A stretch of 64,000 bases of DNA from Holacanthus passer (Eukaryota > Chordata > Actinopteri > Pomacanthidae). The position numbers and the translations under genes were made by a program. The stretch is from assembly GCA_025331565.1 (NCBI GenBank), contig JAFREQ010000014.1, forward strand, positions 14,186,001-14,250,000, in the 5' to 3' direction. The notes below the pieces were generated by a model. It had not been told where the DNA came from. It ran no database searches and was given only the letters and a program-made list of their open reading frames with translations. The stretch's first letter is position 1, and every line of letters starts with the position of its first letter. Below, one piece after another: positions 13,426 through 25,501 of the stretch.

Positions 13426-14399
13426 TTTTGTTTTTTGATAGGAGTGCAGATATCAATAACCACATCAAATCAGATGACACTGATAACTTTACCTTGACAG
13501 TCGGATAGGGAAAAAGAACAAGTGAATCTCATATGTAAAGTGCATGTTTTTGTACAACAGATAAGGTTAAATGTGGCTCAAAGGACTGAAACGTGTCCAC
13601 CACTTTTCTCATTTTACTATAACACCATGACACTGCCGACATTTGCATGTGCAGACATGAACCGGCCACACTGCTCTTGTTTGAGTTCGGACACTTCCAT
13701 AAACCTTTGATGCTGTTCGACTGAGTTTCCCTGTTGGCATGAAAAAATCAAATCACACTATTTCTATCAATGACGAGGTCGCCCCTCCATATTTGACCGA
13801 ACAGAAGGTCATGATGATTAAATTTGTAATATTAAATAATGCTTTTATTTAGTTAATGTCAGAAAGTGCACATGGCCTTATAAATTGAAGTTATGATTAA
13901 ATATATTTTCAGAGGTTGACTAGATTTAAAATAAGCACGTTTGTTCATTTTTCCACAGGTCATTGAAATGTGGGTTTAATTAAAGTTTCACAAGCATTAC
14001 TAAACCTCAAAGAGCACCAGAAAACCTTAATAAGTTATGTTTGAGTGTTGTTTATTATTCATGTCCGATTAAAAGACCTGTCAGCGTAAGTGACTCTTGT
14101 CCTCTGTTTTCACTGTGACCCTTTTGTTTCCATTTAGATTACGTATTGCACCTTTAAAGGGGAAACATGTTTGCATGCCACAGAAAACTGCAAGCACAGC
14201 TTCTTAATCATGTTTCTCATAATTAACCCTCACAGGTAAAAATTAAAGAGTAATTGATTATTTTAATTAAGTCAAGTAGCTTGCAAGTAAAAATCAGGTT
14301 AAGAAGTTTGCTTCCTAAAAACAACCTTGTTAGGAGCCACATTTTCTGTGTGTGCAAATATTCATAAAAGCTCAACATCAGCACTTATCGTAACACTAT

Positions 14400-14690
14400 T
14401 TCCAATTATCCCCAGAGAAAACAAATGCTGAATTTACCTCTCATCTTGATCCAAAGAGCCAACAATCATTGTTTTCATATTTATCTAATTCCTTCTTTTT
14501 CGGGCCAAAATGGGTGATAAGCTTTGTCACTTTAATTACATCAACGTAAATATTTCATATTGGCCAAATCAGATCTTGTGGCTGCAACATTCTTGTAAAT
14601 GGAATTTTATCTGTAGCTCGGGACCATTAGTGGCACTGAGTTCTGAGGCAGCCTAGAGGACGGTAATTAAGTCCACTCAGCCGTGACTAA
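14400..14690. promoter_or_regulatory. Candidate conserved non-coding element
   Basis: Repeat-free, with homeodomain cores (TTAATTACAT near 14533, GGTAATTAAG near 14661) and a mixture of GATAAG and CAAAGAG words. This is judged by texture only; conservation was not tested. Confidence 0.25.
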
Positions 14691-15329
14691 ACATTTTTGA
14701 CATTTTTCCTAGTCCGGAATGAACTGTCAGTGTGCAGAGAGAGTAACCATCTTGTCACTTTGTGTTTGTATAAGAATAGCAGAAAGCTGGGTGCTACGCT
14801 GCGAGTCAGAGTTTCATATCATGAAAAAAAATGGAATGAAATGCAGGAAAAGAGAAAATGGTGGCGGCTTAAACATGAGTTTGTCTGTCTATCTGTACGG
14901 AATATATGTGCATGTGTGTGACTGAGATAGACCGAGAGGAAGAAAGACACACGCCGTAACCCATTTCTAAATTCTAATGTTATTTCATTTCACAACAGCA
15001 CTGAGGGGAGAGCGGCCTAAAATACAGTGTGTCTAAAAATTTAGAAATGTTTCTAGCTCAGTTAATGCAAAGAAAAGTAGGACACATTTGACTTTGCTTT
15101 GTGTCGTGGTTTGCTGATGGATCAAAGCTGTCAGAATAGCCCAGTTTCTCATGGGCGCTTTTGTTAGATATTCTCTATATTTATTTGGACCTTCAACAAA
15201 GGTGCATGTGTCTGCGTCTGTGTGTGTGTGTGAGCGCGTTCATTAGCAGAAACTAGGGTCGATTTCAACAAAGTTACTGTATATTGTGATACATTTTGCA
15301 TCTCATTTCAGCGAGGTACCGGGGTACTA

Positions 15330-15660
15330 ATATGTTTCTCCTCTTGTGCGCGCAGATATAATGAGTTACAGTGGTATCGAAGACAAAATTCAGAGATAAC
15401 AAGGTGACTTTGAACTTGCCTCCGAAGATATTCCACATGCATCCTTAAGAAGAAGAAAACAACCAATTCCTTAATAGCCAATACAAGCATTCCATCAACT
15501 TTGGTATGCTTGAGTAAATTGAATACCCCTGCTTTGCCTTTTGTTCTAGAAAATGCATCAAATTGATTGAAAGAAGCAATTACGGTACCAGGGAGCGGTA
15601 TTGATTTTATGAAAGTGTGCAATTAATTTAATTGGGATAACCGTGTCTCGATTAGACATT
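15330..15660. promoter_or_regulatory. Candidate conserved non-coding element
   Basis: Repeat-free block with AATTAATTTAATTG and GCAATTACGG words and no open frame of coding character. Confidence 0.2.
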
Positions 15661-16142
15661 CGTAGTAGGCTATGTTCAAAAAAATGTCTGCATTTTACAG
15701 TTGTTTTGATTCTGAGCAAATTCCATTTCCAGTGCAGCCCAACCTTTGTACCTGATTAGCCTGTTCATTTTCCCTCTGTAACCATTTTCTCTGGGGATTC
15801 AGAAGACATTCAATCAACATGGGCTCAGCAGTAATGAAAAAAGTCAATGGGAACATTAGTAAAAAATTCTTTTCAATGTCACATGTTTGACTGATTCTTC
15901 TGCACTTGTGCATCGTGCACACGGTGCAGCGAGCGCCCGGTTTGAGGAGCAAAATAAGAGCTGTGTTTTATCCCTGCATGTGTTGTTTGCCAGGTACAAT
16001 TGAAATGCATCTTCTGTTCCAGCAATACTGAGTTAGAACCAGTAAAAAAAAAAAAAAAAGAAAGGGTAAAAATGAACAGTGAAGTCAAGCCTTAAATCTG
16101 GCTGCATACCATGTGACTTGACATGGAGCAACCGAATGAAAA

Positions 16143-16177
<35 letters not shown>

Positions 16178-16178
16178 C
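16143..16178 (+). repeat. GA microsatellite
   Basis: GA run with one GG interruption. Confidence 0.9.
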
Positions 16179-16865
16179 GAGCAGTACCCCCATAAAACCA
16201 TCTCTGCTTTCAGTTCAAATAGGTCCTATCATCTCCATGACAACAGTGGTAATGGTAACATGGAAATATATTAATGTAAAACCATGGCAACCTTCTCCAA
16301 TTGAATTAAGCAGCACCTGTGCACATTACAGAAGAAGAAGATAAAAGACAAAAGGAGCCAGCTTCTGCTTGCCAAGCAGCTGTGGCTTTCAGACCTTAAA
16401 AACCCATCTACATTTCCTGAACGCATTTGTTTTCCAATGTTTCTGTGCGGCAAATTACCGTAGCGCTGCACGTTTTTTGAGGGGTTTTCTGTCGTATTTG
16501 TGCAAACAGATGAGAAACTGGATAATTATGTTCTTTTTTTTTTTTTTTTCCCCCCCGTCGACTATAAGCCGTATAAGCTCCTCTGCCAGAGTGGTGTAGC
16601 CGGATTAAGAGTATGTGTGTTTTACCATTAAATCACATAATGGTGGGGCAATCATTCTGATAGGTAAAAGGGGCACGGTGTTTGTGCACAAAGAGACATG
16701 TTAGACGCACAAACACGGTACATTGTGCTCCCTTTCATTCAAAACAGAGGGTGTGAGAGAGTGAAAGTGGTTGTGTTCTGCCTTCTTTTCTCTGAGCTGA
16801 GCTGAAAAGAGAAAACATTATCTACATCACCATGCCATCAAATCTGATGGATTTTATCCCATCCT

Positions 16866-16883
16866 CCCTCCCCCCTCCCTCCC
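16866..16883 (-). other. G-quadruplex motif on the - strand
   Basis: The + strand reads C3-T-C6-T-C3-T-C3, so the - strand has four G runs with single-base loops. Confidence 0.45.
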
Positions 16884-17029
16884 TCTTTCTTCTGTCTTCC
16901 CCTACCCTCTGTGTTCACTGGTAATGGCAATGTAGCATTCTCTCACCCTTGAAAATGTGAGTCCGCGTGTGTGTTTGTTTGTGTCTGCAGAAGAGGACGA
17001 GAGAAGGGGGCGAGGCCCGGCGAGGACAC

Positions 17030-17360
17030 ACGGCCTAAGTGAAATTACTCTTAAAAGGATATTGTTGTTCCCAAAGAGTGTTGAACAGCATTTTCAGCCG
17101 TCATATTTTATTCATGCGGGCAGTCATGTCCAACACGGAGACCCATAGAGTACATCGACTTCAGCCCAACTCCGTCTGTCTCCGGGAGAAAATCCTCATC
17201 CTGTTGCAAGGTAGCGCAGATAAAAGTCTAATCTCCGATCTCTCGAGGGAATCCGATGAGAAACTATTTTCTCCATCCTGCTTTCCATCCTGCAACAATG
17301 CCACTCCTTCCAGGCTGATAGACGTCCAAGTCGTCAGTACTAAGTGTGCTTATACATTAT
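17030..17360. promoter_or_regulatory. Candidate conserved non-coding element
   Basis: Repeat-free block with balanced composition. It is open for 107 codons in one frame (17039-17362) with no recognised product. Regulatory status is only inferred. Confidence 0.2.
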
Positions 17361-19428
17361 AAGGCACTCAGGCCTCCCAACAGGCACCTTCTCTGCACTG
17401 GGTCAAACTTGCATAACCGTCTATTTCAAATCTTCCAGCTGCTTAATGCCAGGAAAGAGGGAAGGTGCAGAAAATCAGCATTGAGGGAAAATACAGACTC
17501 TAGATTGGCTCTCTTGTAAACATATAATACATCAGTGAGCTGCACAAGAAGAGTTCACCAAACCTTGGATTGTTTGATTTAAGTCACCGTGCGACGACAC
17601 TGATGCTTACTCAGTGGAAAATTGCAATAATTTGTCCAATATACTACAAGCATGAGAGTGAGCAGTTAGGAATTTGACCATGAAACACATTTTTCAGCAT
17701 ATCTTGTAATCAATGGCATTTCTCTGCATACGAATCCACTTGTGGAGCGAGATTGTAATATGAATTGTCCTTTTATAAAGCCAAGGTGAGAAGGTATTAG
17801 GAACGTAGCCTTGAGTTGTGAGAATACTAAATCCACTCTGTGCTCGGCTGCCTGTCGGACAAAAGATTCGTTTCAGTTTCTTTTACTCAGATTTCATTGG
17901 AAACTTGGATATTTACGGTGGCCTTTTAGTTGTGGGTTTTTACTTACTGTTAATCACTTGACTGGGATTTTGACAGAAAATACCTTTTGATTGATGTTTA
18001 AGCTTTCAAATTGAAGGAATATATAAATGATGTCGGGAGCTTCCAACATTTGTGTTTACCCCTGATAAAAAAAAATTATAACAATAATAACGCCTGCAAA
18101 AGATTATTAAAACATACTGTCCGTAAAAATGAAAAATCAGTAAATCTGCTCAACCAGTGTGTTCACACATCATTGTCTTTTTCTCAGTCTCGAGTTTTTA
18201 ACACACACGTTGGCACAGTTTCTGAAGGCAAAGTGGCTCTGAAACGGCTGCCACGTTTACAAGCCAAATAAAGTGTAAAGGAATACAAGGGCAAAGTTTT
18301 TCAGACAGTTTTTCAGGCTTCAAATGACAAAAAAAAAAATGTATGTAAATTGACGATATTTGGACAAAACATTCTTTTATCACCCAGATATTTTTTTACA
18401 CTTTGAACACACACTATGTTTGACAATTGTCAACATATTTGGGTGAAATATTCCCTCATTGCTCAGTAAATAATATAATTTTTTGGTGAAATATCACTTT
18501 GACATCCAGTATGTCTGATACCGTTCATTCAGTTACTTTCTGTTCTGACAGGACACATGTGCAGTGATGGTGGTTTTTTAAACGATGGCTCCTTGAATTT
18601 CAGCTCTGATTTTGCCGTCTGAAATGAAAACTGTCCCTGGCAGATTTGATTATCTTCCAGCTAGCTTATTAAGATAACATTAGCTCCAATAGTTGGTTGG
18701 CTGACTTTTTAATGTCTCCAGCTGGCCGGTTTTTAAAATGAGAAGCCTGTGAAATGTGTCTTAAATATGCTCTTTGTCACTACATGCATGATCAGTGACG
18801 GTCGTGCAAGAAGACTGAGACTAAATCTGATGTTGGGAGCAAAGTCAGCATTCTCACCAGCTGATGATCCATGTAAGAGACATGGAAATAAAGAAACAGC
18901 ATGTTTCTATGTTGCAGTGTACAACTAGAAGAGCTCTAGTATTAGAAGTATGATCTTACATTTTTAAATATTTAATTGTAACATAGCCCTGTTTGGATGC
19001 CAGAGGTTATATGAATGCTTTCAATTTTCAAACAGTGTTTCATTTTTAAAGGCTTTAAGGATGAGGACTGACTAATGTCTATGGTGAACATGATGCTATC
19101 TTGGATAACAAGTGCAAAGAGCAGAACAGAGTCGCCCACCATGCAGAGCTATGCTGTGATTGGATGATTGCTGTTCAGGGGGCGGGCTTTAGCATATGAA
19201 AAAAATAGCACACGATCACAATATTTGGGAGAGATCAACATCCAGTTCAATAATATTTGAGTAAAATGCTCCTTTACGGCCAATGAATAATATAGATCTG
19301 AGGTGAAAAATAACACTAGCATGTTTGGATTAAATAAGATTTTCAGAGTTCATCCACAAGGTTTGAGATCGTACAAACAATTTCAAGGTTTCTAATAAAT
19401 GTATCATGTTTGTCTTCTTATTTCTCAG

Positions 19429-19596
19429 CCTACAGGACCCGGATAGAGTCCAGTGCAGGCATCATCCTTCAACCCAGATAAAGATCAAGTATGCTTCATT
19501 TAATAAGTGGATGGAACATGAGAAGCAAAAGCACTGTTTCACCACCATGCATGATAGAGATTACATAGGATCTGCATGTCTCGGCATCAACAGAGA
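19429..19596 (+). other. Candidate 168-bp exon-like open stretch (unconfirmed)
   Basis: A TTCTTATTTCTCAG acceptor-like sequence (AG at 19427-19428) and a GTGAGT donor-like sequence (19597-19602) bracket 168 bp that is open in one frame and symmetric in phase. The translation (including KYASFNKWMEHEKQKHCF) matches nothing I know. A chance ORF is the default explanation. Confidence 0.15.
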
Positions 19597-20152
19597 GTGA
19601 GTGAGAATGGAGAGGGGTTTTGCAGAAAATGATGCTTGTATCGTATCTGCACATCTGCATAAAGAGAGGGTTTTAGCATCAGTGTGCTGCAAGGTTGCGA
19701 AGGTTAACAGCTCCTGAAAATGGATTATACAAAAATAAAATGTTGACTTCTGACCAAATAAATTCCAAAATGTGCAGTCACTGGGAAATAAAATGTATTT
19801 AATGGTTGTTATTGCAGTTAGGTCACATTAAAAAGATGCCTGAATTCAAATTAGCCCATTTTTTTTTCTTTTCTCTTCTCTTTTTTTCCCCCCACTCTGT
19901 AAAAAACATCTATAATTTGAGCTGCTCAAAAAGAATCCTAATTGCTCATCTGAAAGGGACCATGATTGGATGCTTGAATTTCTTTATATATGAGTGACTC
20001 ACAATTCCTCCGCTTGAATGACAAACAATTTTCTCTGGCAAATGACGCCATGTGTCTCGTTGAGTAGAAATAAGAATAAGTCCTGTTTTCCGACATGTGC
20101 ACAAAACATTCACTCATAGTCGTATGCATGAAATAAATTGTGTCCAAATGCA

Positions 20153-20173
20153 AAAAAAAAAAAAAAAAAAAAA
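20153..20173 (+). repeat. A21 homopolymer
   Basis: Uninterrupted run of about 21 A. No retrotransposon body is recognised next to it. Confidence 0.9.
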
Positions 20174-23100
20174 GAGCAAATGTCACCGACTTGTTTTGGT
20201 CATGCATACCAAACACTCTCTGTTTTTTAGACAATGTTCAAAAGTATGAAACCTTAACTCACTTGACATTATTACTGTGTGCAAATGTTGGCCTTTTTTA
20301 ATGATATGAAAACACTGAGCTAAGCTCCTGCAGACTGCAATACATTCTTCCCCAAATGAGAGCTGAAATGCTATAGGCAATTAGAAGAGTCTCTAGAATT
20401 TCCTTGAAATGAAGTGCTAAATGAAACGTGGTCAGACTGACAAGTCTGCTCTCTTTCTCACTGAGCTGCTCTGTCTTCCTGCAGCTCTCCATGCAGAGGG
20501 GAAAGGTATACACGTCTCTTTTTACCAAATCAAGAGTCAATGCATGTAAGCCCTGTGGTGATTTTCCTTAATTATGCTTCAGGGTGATTTGCAAGGTGGA
20601 TGACACAATGAGGACATGATGTCAGTCAAATAACATCCCGGCATTTTTCTTCGCTGCGAGCCCAGATTTACAGGCGTACTGTACTGTGTCTGAGTTCTGT
20701 TAGGGAGTCAGCATTTTCCATGTATGGAATAAATCAAGAAAAAAACAGACATGGACATAATCTTTTAGTGGTTCACATGTCAGAGGCTTAAAGTCCTGCA
20801 ACAGAGTATGGGAGCTGACCCCTGGGGAAACTAGGTCATGACCTCCTAGTCTGCAGAGCTGCATTGAGGACATTATAGGATCACTACATCTTTTCCAATA
20901 GGAATCTGGAAGGAAGAAGAGACTGGTTTATGTTTCACTCTGTATTACCGCAGTTTAACATTCGCAATAGATGGAAAATTACAACTCATTCTTTTGTCCT
21001 CGAGTAAATGAATGATCCCAGAATCATTATCTTAACTGCTGTTTGTGCTCTTGGACCAGATTGTTGACACACTCAGGACACACTGCTGGTTCCCATGCCC
21101 CGCTGAAACAAGCAGGGTCAGTGCGACCTGGCACAGGGGCCAAAGGTCAGCAAGCCGGGCCAGAGAAATGCCCCCAAGTTTCCCTCAGGTGAATGTGAGA
21201 CTCAAAATGGTTGTTTTTTCCTGAGGTGCCTCCACATACGCTTTTGCTCACATCCCTAAAGTATTATTTTAACTTACTGCACCAGAAGTCATATTTTCAT
21301 ATTCTTAACTACATTCAAAGAGGAGCAGAGAGGCAGAACCACTGATTCTTAATGAACTGATGTTGATTCTCAGTAAATGAACAATCTTTAACGTTTATCT
21401 CTTGGCCCTGAGACAAATTTAGCTCCAAATTCCCAGCAGGCTTTCCATACAGCTCATTACTGCAACACAGCTACAGGTACAACAGACAGGTAGTGTGTGT
21501 TTGGTAACAAACACAACTCACCGAGACGCACTGTTCAAGGTGTTTTTTTAATCAACGACATGTAGTGGTGACAAAAACATAAAAAATAAAATCACTTGAC
21601 TTAGTGTTGTGTGAGCTAGTGACCTACAAATGTACAGTAAAATCACTTGTAGTGCTGAGTCTTTATATTGTAACATACTGAAACCATTTCTCTATACACA
21701 TATTTATTATTTGAATGACAGACTAATCATTCTTGGTTTATACTGTGGGAAATAGAATTTGTTGAGTGAGAACTGTGATAACCTAATGGTATCATTTGCA
21801 TGTACCTTACCATAGCTGCCCCGAGGCATTACAGTTTGCATGAACAGATCAGATTGTGCTAAACGAGAGATAGCACGAGCACAACGTGTATTGCACTTCT
21901 GTGGGTGTGTCGTGCGGTACATCAGGAACAAAAACTAGTTTGGCAGAATTTCAGAGAAATTTTCTGTACGAAAAGGGTGAGTGAGGATGAAGCGAGTCAT
22001 CTGTTGTTATTCAAATCTTCCGTCAACACATCCAACGGCAGGATGCATAGTCTAAATTTTTTTTTTCATCCTCTTAATGTTGAAAAAAAAGGACAAGACA
22101 ATTTACTCATCCACCTGAAACTGGATAACTTCTTGTTTACATTACATTACATTACAGTTTACATTATAAAAATATGCTTATGTGCAATCACAAGTATGTG
22201 TATGCAAAATGCCACTGATGTAGTATTTTTAAACAAGGTGCATGTCTGTTCACTGATGTATTAAAACCCAAACTCCCACAGCTGGCAGCTCAAAACTTGT
22301 AATCTGATAATAAACTTAACTTCATCACAAGTTTGTCAGAGGAAGACATATAAAAACAAATTGCTTCTGAATATCTGTTACACCTACTTTTTCACCCGCA
22401 AAACTTTCTGCCAGACTAAATATTATGCAATTTCCTTCTTTTGTTTCCTTTCGTGCTCAGTGAGGCAGTTGACTAAAAAGCCTCAGAAAAACATTACAGT
22501 ACGAATGCACAGAAGTTTACAGTACATGGACAATTTCGAGCTGTGTTGTTCGTTAATTACTTCATGTTTTGAAACTTCTTTAACAATGCATAAATCTTAA
22601 TGATGTTTAAAAGACCATGAAACTTTCAAACATTTGCACTTACTGTGTTCGGCTACAGCTCAAAGCGACAGGACTCTAATAATGTGAGACTTAATTCTCA
22701 GTATGAAAGATAAAACTGCTCCATGAATTAAATTGCTGAAGTTGAATAATGCAGATGCAGAATTTTCAATTTGTGTTAACATAAGATTGTGGCTTTACTC
22801 TAAAATCAGAGTAATGTTTGAGTAAATACAGCCAGTTATCTTTGAGAAACATTCAATCTAATACAACAGAAGCTGAATTATTATAAACAGTGTTCACAGA
22901 CACTATGGGTGTTTCACAGGAGCTGTTTGCTCATAGCAGCTCTGCACAGTAGGAAATAAACCTCGTGTGTAAAACAAGTCTAGAAAGTTGCTGTTTATTC
23001 TAACAGCAGCTTTGCAAGTCATCATTAAATAACTGTTTTCTGCTCTAACTTTGCAAAAGAGATGTTTTTTTTTTTAATTTAGCCATCCAAGGTCGCAGAA

Positions 23101-24402
23101 ATATCACATGCCGATTCAGTTTTGAGCAGATTTTGGGTTTAAACTCGCGCAACCCTCAGCACTTCTTTTGTTCTCCCACGCTTTACTCGAATCAGTCATC
23201 ATTTCTGCAGGACGAACCGACAGCCAAATTATCTTATCTACCTTTCATCTTCCAATTTTTTTCATCTGCATCACATTTTATTTGAGATTAAAGTAGGGCT
23301 GTGTCTTTGTGCAGCACTAATTGCCATAGAGCTTCAGTAATTAAAGGACAATAAAGCCTTAGTAGTAATTAGTTTCTCTTGTTTGGTTGCTAGCCCATCA
23401 ATTGTGCTTCAATAATACTGATCATTAGCATGCGCCTGGGCAGTGAGGGATGCTGGGAAAGGAGCCCTGCACACACAGCACTCCACATTCCATTCCCATG
23501 AAGCCATGGCACTGAGCCATGTGGTTAACCCTCGGCGTGCTGGGCCGGGGAGAGTGGCAGGCTGTGCCTACCAGCCGAGGCCCACACTGTAAAACAAAGA
23601 GGTCGCACTGTAACATAATAGACCTGCTGAAATAATGACCAGCTTTTTACATTTCTGAAGGTTGGGAACATAAGAGCTGCAGCAGTGGGCAGATGCTGCT
23701 GTCATGGTTTGTGTAAAAACAATTGTACCCTTCTCTGTGTTACAGGCTCCTTTATTCACATCCAGGTTCACCTAATGAAAGCCTGTCTGCAATACTGTTA
23801 AGGATATGTTATCACTGTTTTAATGCAGATGCATCCTTAAAACAGATCAGATTGGATATCAGAGGTATCTTTAAACAGAAGAGAATAAAGAGCGTTTCCA
23901 TGCAGGCAGGGTGTGTGGATTGTGCTGTAAACTGTGGCATAGTAATAACGCCAGGCTGCAGAAAATGTGCTCTGTTCTGTACTTTGCCTTGACATGATTG
24001 AAAGACAATGGTCCCATGGATAGGCCATTTCAACATCAAATGTGCATGCACATCACAGGGCAAGGGTGTGCCATCCATCACATTCAGTGAGCTGTCAGAG
24101 GCAGCTCTCGCAGCCCCGGCTTCTCCCTCCGCACACATTTGCAACTGCATGGAAATACAACATAAAACCTCCCTGTACATATTCCACCCTGCGCGTACAC
24201 TTTTAGAAAGGTGCTCCTGTGCATCGCTGTGTGTGGTTACTGTTAAGAGTTTTCATTTGTGCATGTTTTCATTTCATCAAAACTATGAAATGCACTAAAA
24301 CTTAAAATGCGTGAGACAAAAGCAACTTTCTTGTTATTGGAACTTCAAATACAAAAAGTCTAAACTCTGAAAAACTTGACTTTATAAGAATGAAAATAGA
24401 AA

Positions 24403-24630
24403 GTAGATAGATAGACTTTATTCGTCCCAAACTAGGAAACTGTGTTGTTGTTGTGTTACCAGTTTTGTTATGTATGAAGTGAACACAACAAATATCAGGA
24501 TCACATAACATAAAACACCACACTGTGCAATTTACAAGCACTTTAAGAAAACAAGCTAAAACCCCACTGACTCCAAAAGTAGTCGAGGTTGTGCAAGATT
24601 AGTGCAAAGTGTTTTATGCAAGAAACATAA
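24403..24630 (-). mobile_element. Probable 3' end of a non-LTR retrotransposon, - strand
   Basis: AGATAGATAGACTTTATTCG followed by TCCCAAACTAGGAAACTG is the reverse complement of the typical fish non-LTR 3' tail (aattt-CCC-cagtttgggat-caataaagt followed by an ATCT microsatellite). The 3' end would lie at about 24403 with the body extending rightwards, severely 5'-truncated. It ends about 250 bp before the tox2 promoter region. Confidence 0.55.
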
Positions 24631-24973
24631 GGTGAGACCACAGAGGCCTCTCCGAGTGAATTTTGCTCCCAGCTTTTGGTTGATATCTAGAATCAGGTGC
24701 ATTAATCAGGTTCAGGTTTGCAGCCATGCAAATAAAAAAAAATCCAAACAAAATAAAAACAAATAAAAACATGGTTGAACTACACACAGAGAGAGACTGT
24801 GCAACCTCCTCCCATCCGCCTTGGCACAATAACCCAAATGGAAGCCTTTATGAAGCCCTGATGGAGGCAGAGTGCGCTTTCTAATGCACAGCCGCGCACA
24901 ACAGCACATTTGCAGCTAATCAGGAGCGCGCAGTTGCAGAAAGGAGAGCAGTTGCCAAGGCAGCCACCAATCT

Positions 24974-24993
24974 CCCCTCCCCCTCCCTCCCCC
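24974..24993 (-). promoter_or_regulatory. C-rich tract; G-quadruplex motif on the - strand in the promoter
   Basis: The + strand reads C4-T-C5-T-C3-T-C5, four C runs with single-base loops. The - strand therefore meets the strict G-quadruplex pattern, and the + strand meets the i-motif pattern. It lies next to a CCAAT motif about 550 bp upstream of the tox2 ATG. Confidence 0.5.
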
Positions 24994-25152
24994 ATTTTCT
25001 CCCTCCGCTCCTCTCTCCCGTTTATTATCGGCAGAGGTCGCATGGCAGAGGGAAGTCCGACCACTTCTGCAACCGGAGCGAGAATATGCGCCTCCACAAC
25101 AAAGCCCGAGCGGAGTCCTGACAGAGCAGGAGCTTGATGCTTTAAAAAAAAA

Positions 25153-25160
25153 TTTATAAA
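25153..25160 (+). promoter_or_regulatory. tox2: TATA-like element upstream of tox2 exon 1
   Basis: TTTATAAA lies in an A/T-rich patch about 370 bp upstream of the start codon, at the edge of CpG-rich DNA. The surrounding run of A makes a chance match likely, and CpG-type promoters often lack TATA boxes. Confidence 0.3.
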
Positions 25161-25242
25161 AAAATAGAGGATCTAAGTTGCAGCTTTGATTTTTTTTTTT
25201 TTGTTTTTGCTCCGGATCGGACGGGGAGAGTTTTGGCCCGAG

Positions 25243-25248
25243 CACGTG
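25243..25248. promoter_or_regulatory. Palindromic E-box CACGTG
   Basis: An exact CACGTG flanked by CpG-rich sequence, 280 bp before the tox2 ATG and probably inside the 5' leader or core promoter. This is the usual site for bHLH-ZIP factors of the MYC/MAX/USF type. Occupancy is unknown. Confidence 0.35.
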
Positions 25249-25263
25249 CGCGTCCGTGAAATA

Positions 25264-25289
25264 TTTTTTTTTTTTTTTTTTTTTTTTTT
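25264..25289 (+). repeat. T26 homopolymer in the tox2 5' leader
   Basis: An uninterrupted run of 26 T between CpG-rich segments. It is probably length-variable between individuals. Confidence 0.9.
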
Positions 25290-25360
25290 GCGCTCTTGTA
25301 GTGTTTTTGCGCGCGTGGCTGTGCGCATCAGCAGCAGAGTTTGGTGCCGAAGTTCGACGG

Positions 25361-25366
25361 ATGTGA
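25361..25366 (+). promoter_or_regulatory. Minimal start-stop upstream ORF (ATG TGA) in the tox2 leader
   Basis: ATG is immediately followed by TGA, 162 nt before the tox2 start codon. Start-stop elements can stall ribosomes and lower downstream translation. The context has C at -3, so it is weak. Its relevance depends on the real transcription start lying upstream. Confidence 0.4.
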
Positions 25367-25399
25367 GGGCAGAGTGAAGCCGAGCACAACTCCCCCACT

Positions 25400-25456
25400 T
25401 CTGTGTGTGTGTTTTTTTCTACTGTGTGTGTGTGTGTGTGTGTATGTGTGTGTGTG
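25400..25456 (+). repeat. Compound GT repeat in the tox2 5' leader
   Basis: GT repeats interrupted by a T-run and a TACT segment, ending 71 bp before the tox2 ATG. The repeat contains or abuts two upstream ATGs, so length changes alter uORF structure. Alternating purine-pyrimidine DNA can adopt Z-form. Confidence 0.9.
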
Positions 25457-25464
25457 CATGCTGA
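25444..25464 (+). promoter_or_regulatory. Six-codon upstream ORF, in frame with tox2
   Basis: An ATG within the GT repeat opens a six-codon ORF ending at TGA 25462-25464. That stop is in frame with the tox2 ATG at 25528, which rules out an N-terminally extended protein from this ATG. Changes in GT repeat length would shift or remove this uORF. Confidence 0.4.
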
Positions 25465-25472
25465 GACAATAG
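25458..25472 (+). promoter_or_regulatory. Four-codon upstream ORF in the tox2 leader
   Basis: ATG CTG AGA CAA TAG overlaps the preceding uORF in another frame and terminates 55 nt before the tox2 start codon. Confidence 0.35.
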
Positions 25473-25501
25473 TGAGCCAGTAGACGCTGAAAGTAGATTT
25501 C

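Larger units (their letters stand above)
13426..24400. other. Intergenic region left of the tox2 promoter
   Basis: AT-rich with no gene I can support. It contains a GA microsatellite (16143-16178), a C-rich quadruplex-type motif (16866-16883), an A21 run (20153-20173), an ATTAC pentamer repeat (22138-22156) and several single-copy blocks that could be regulatory (14400-14690, 15330-15660, 17030-17360, 23280-23450). Confidence 0.45.

Noticed and set aside
25186..25377. 63-codon frame through the tox2 leader
   Set aside because: It begins at TTG rather than ATG and consists of poly-Phe from T runs.
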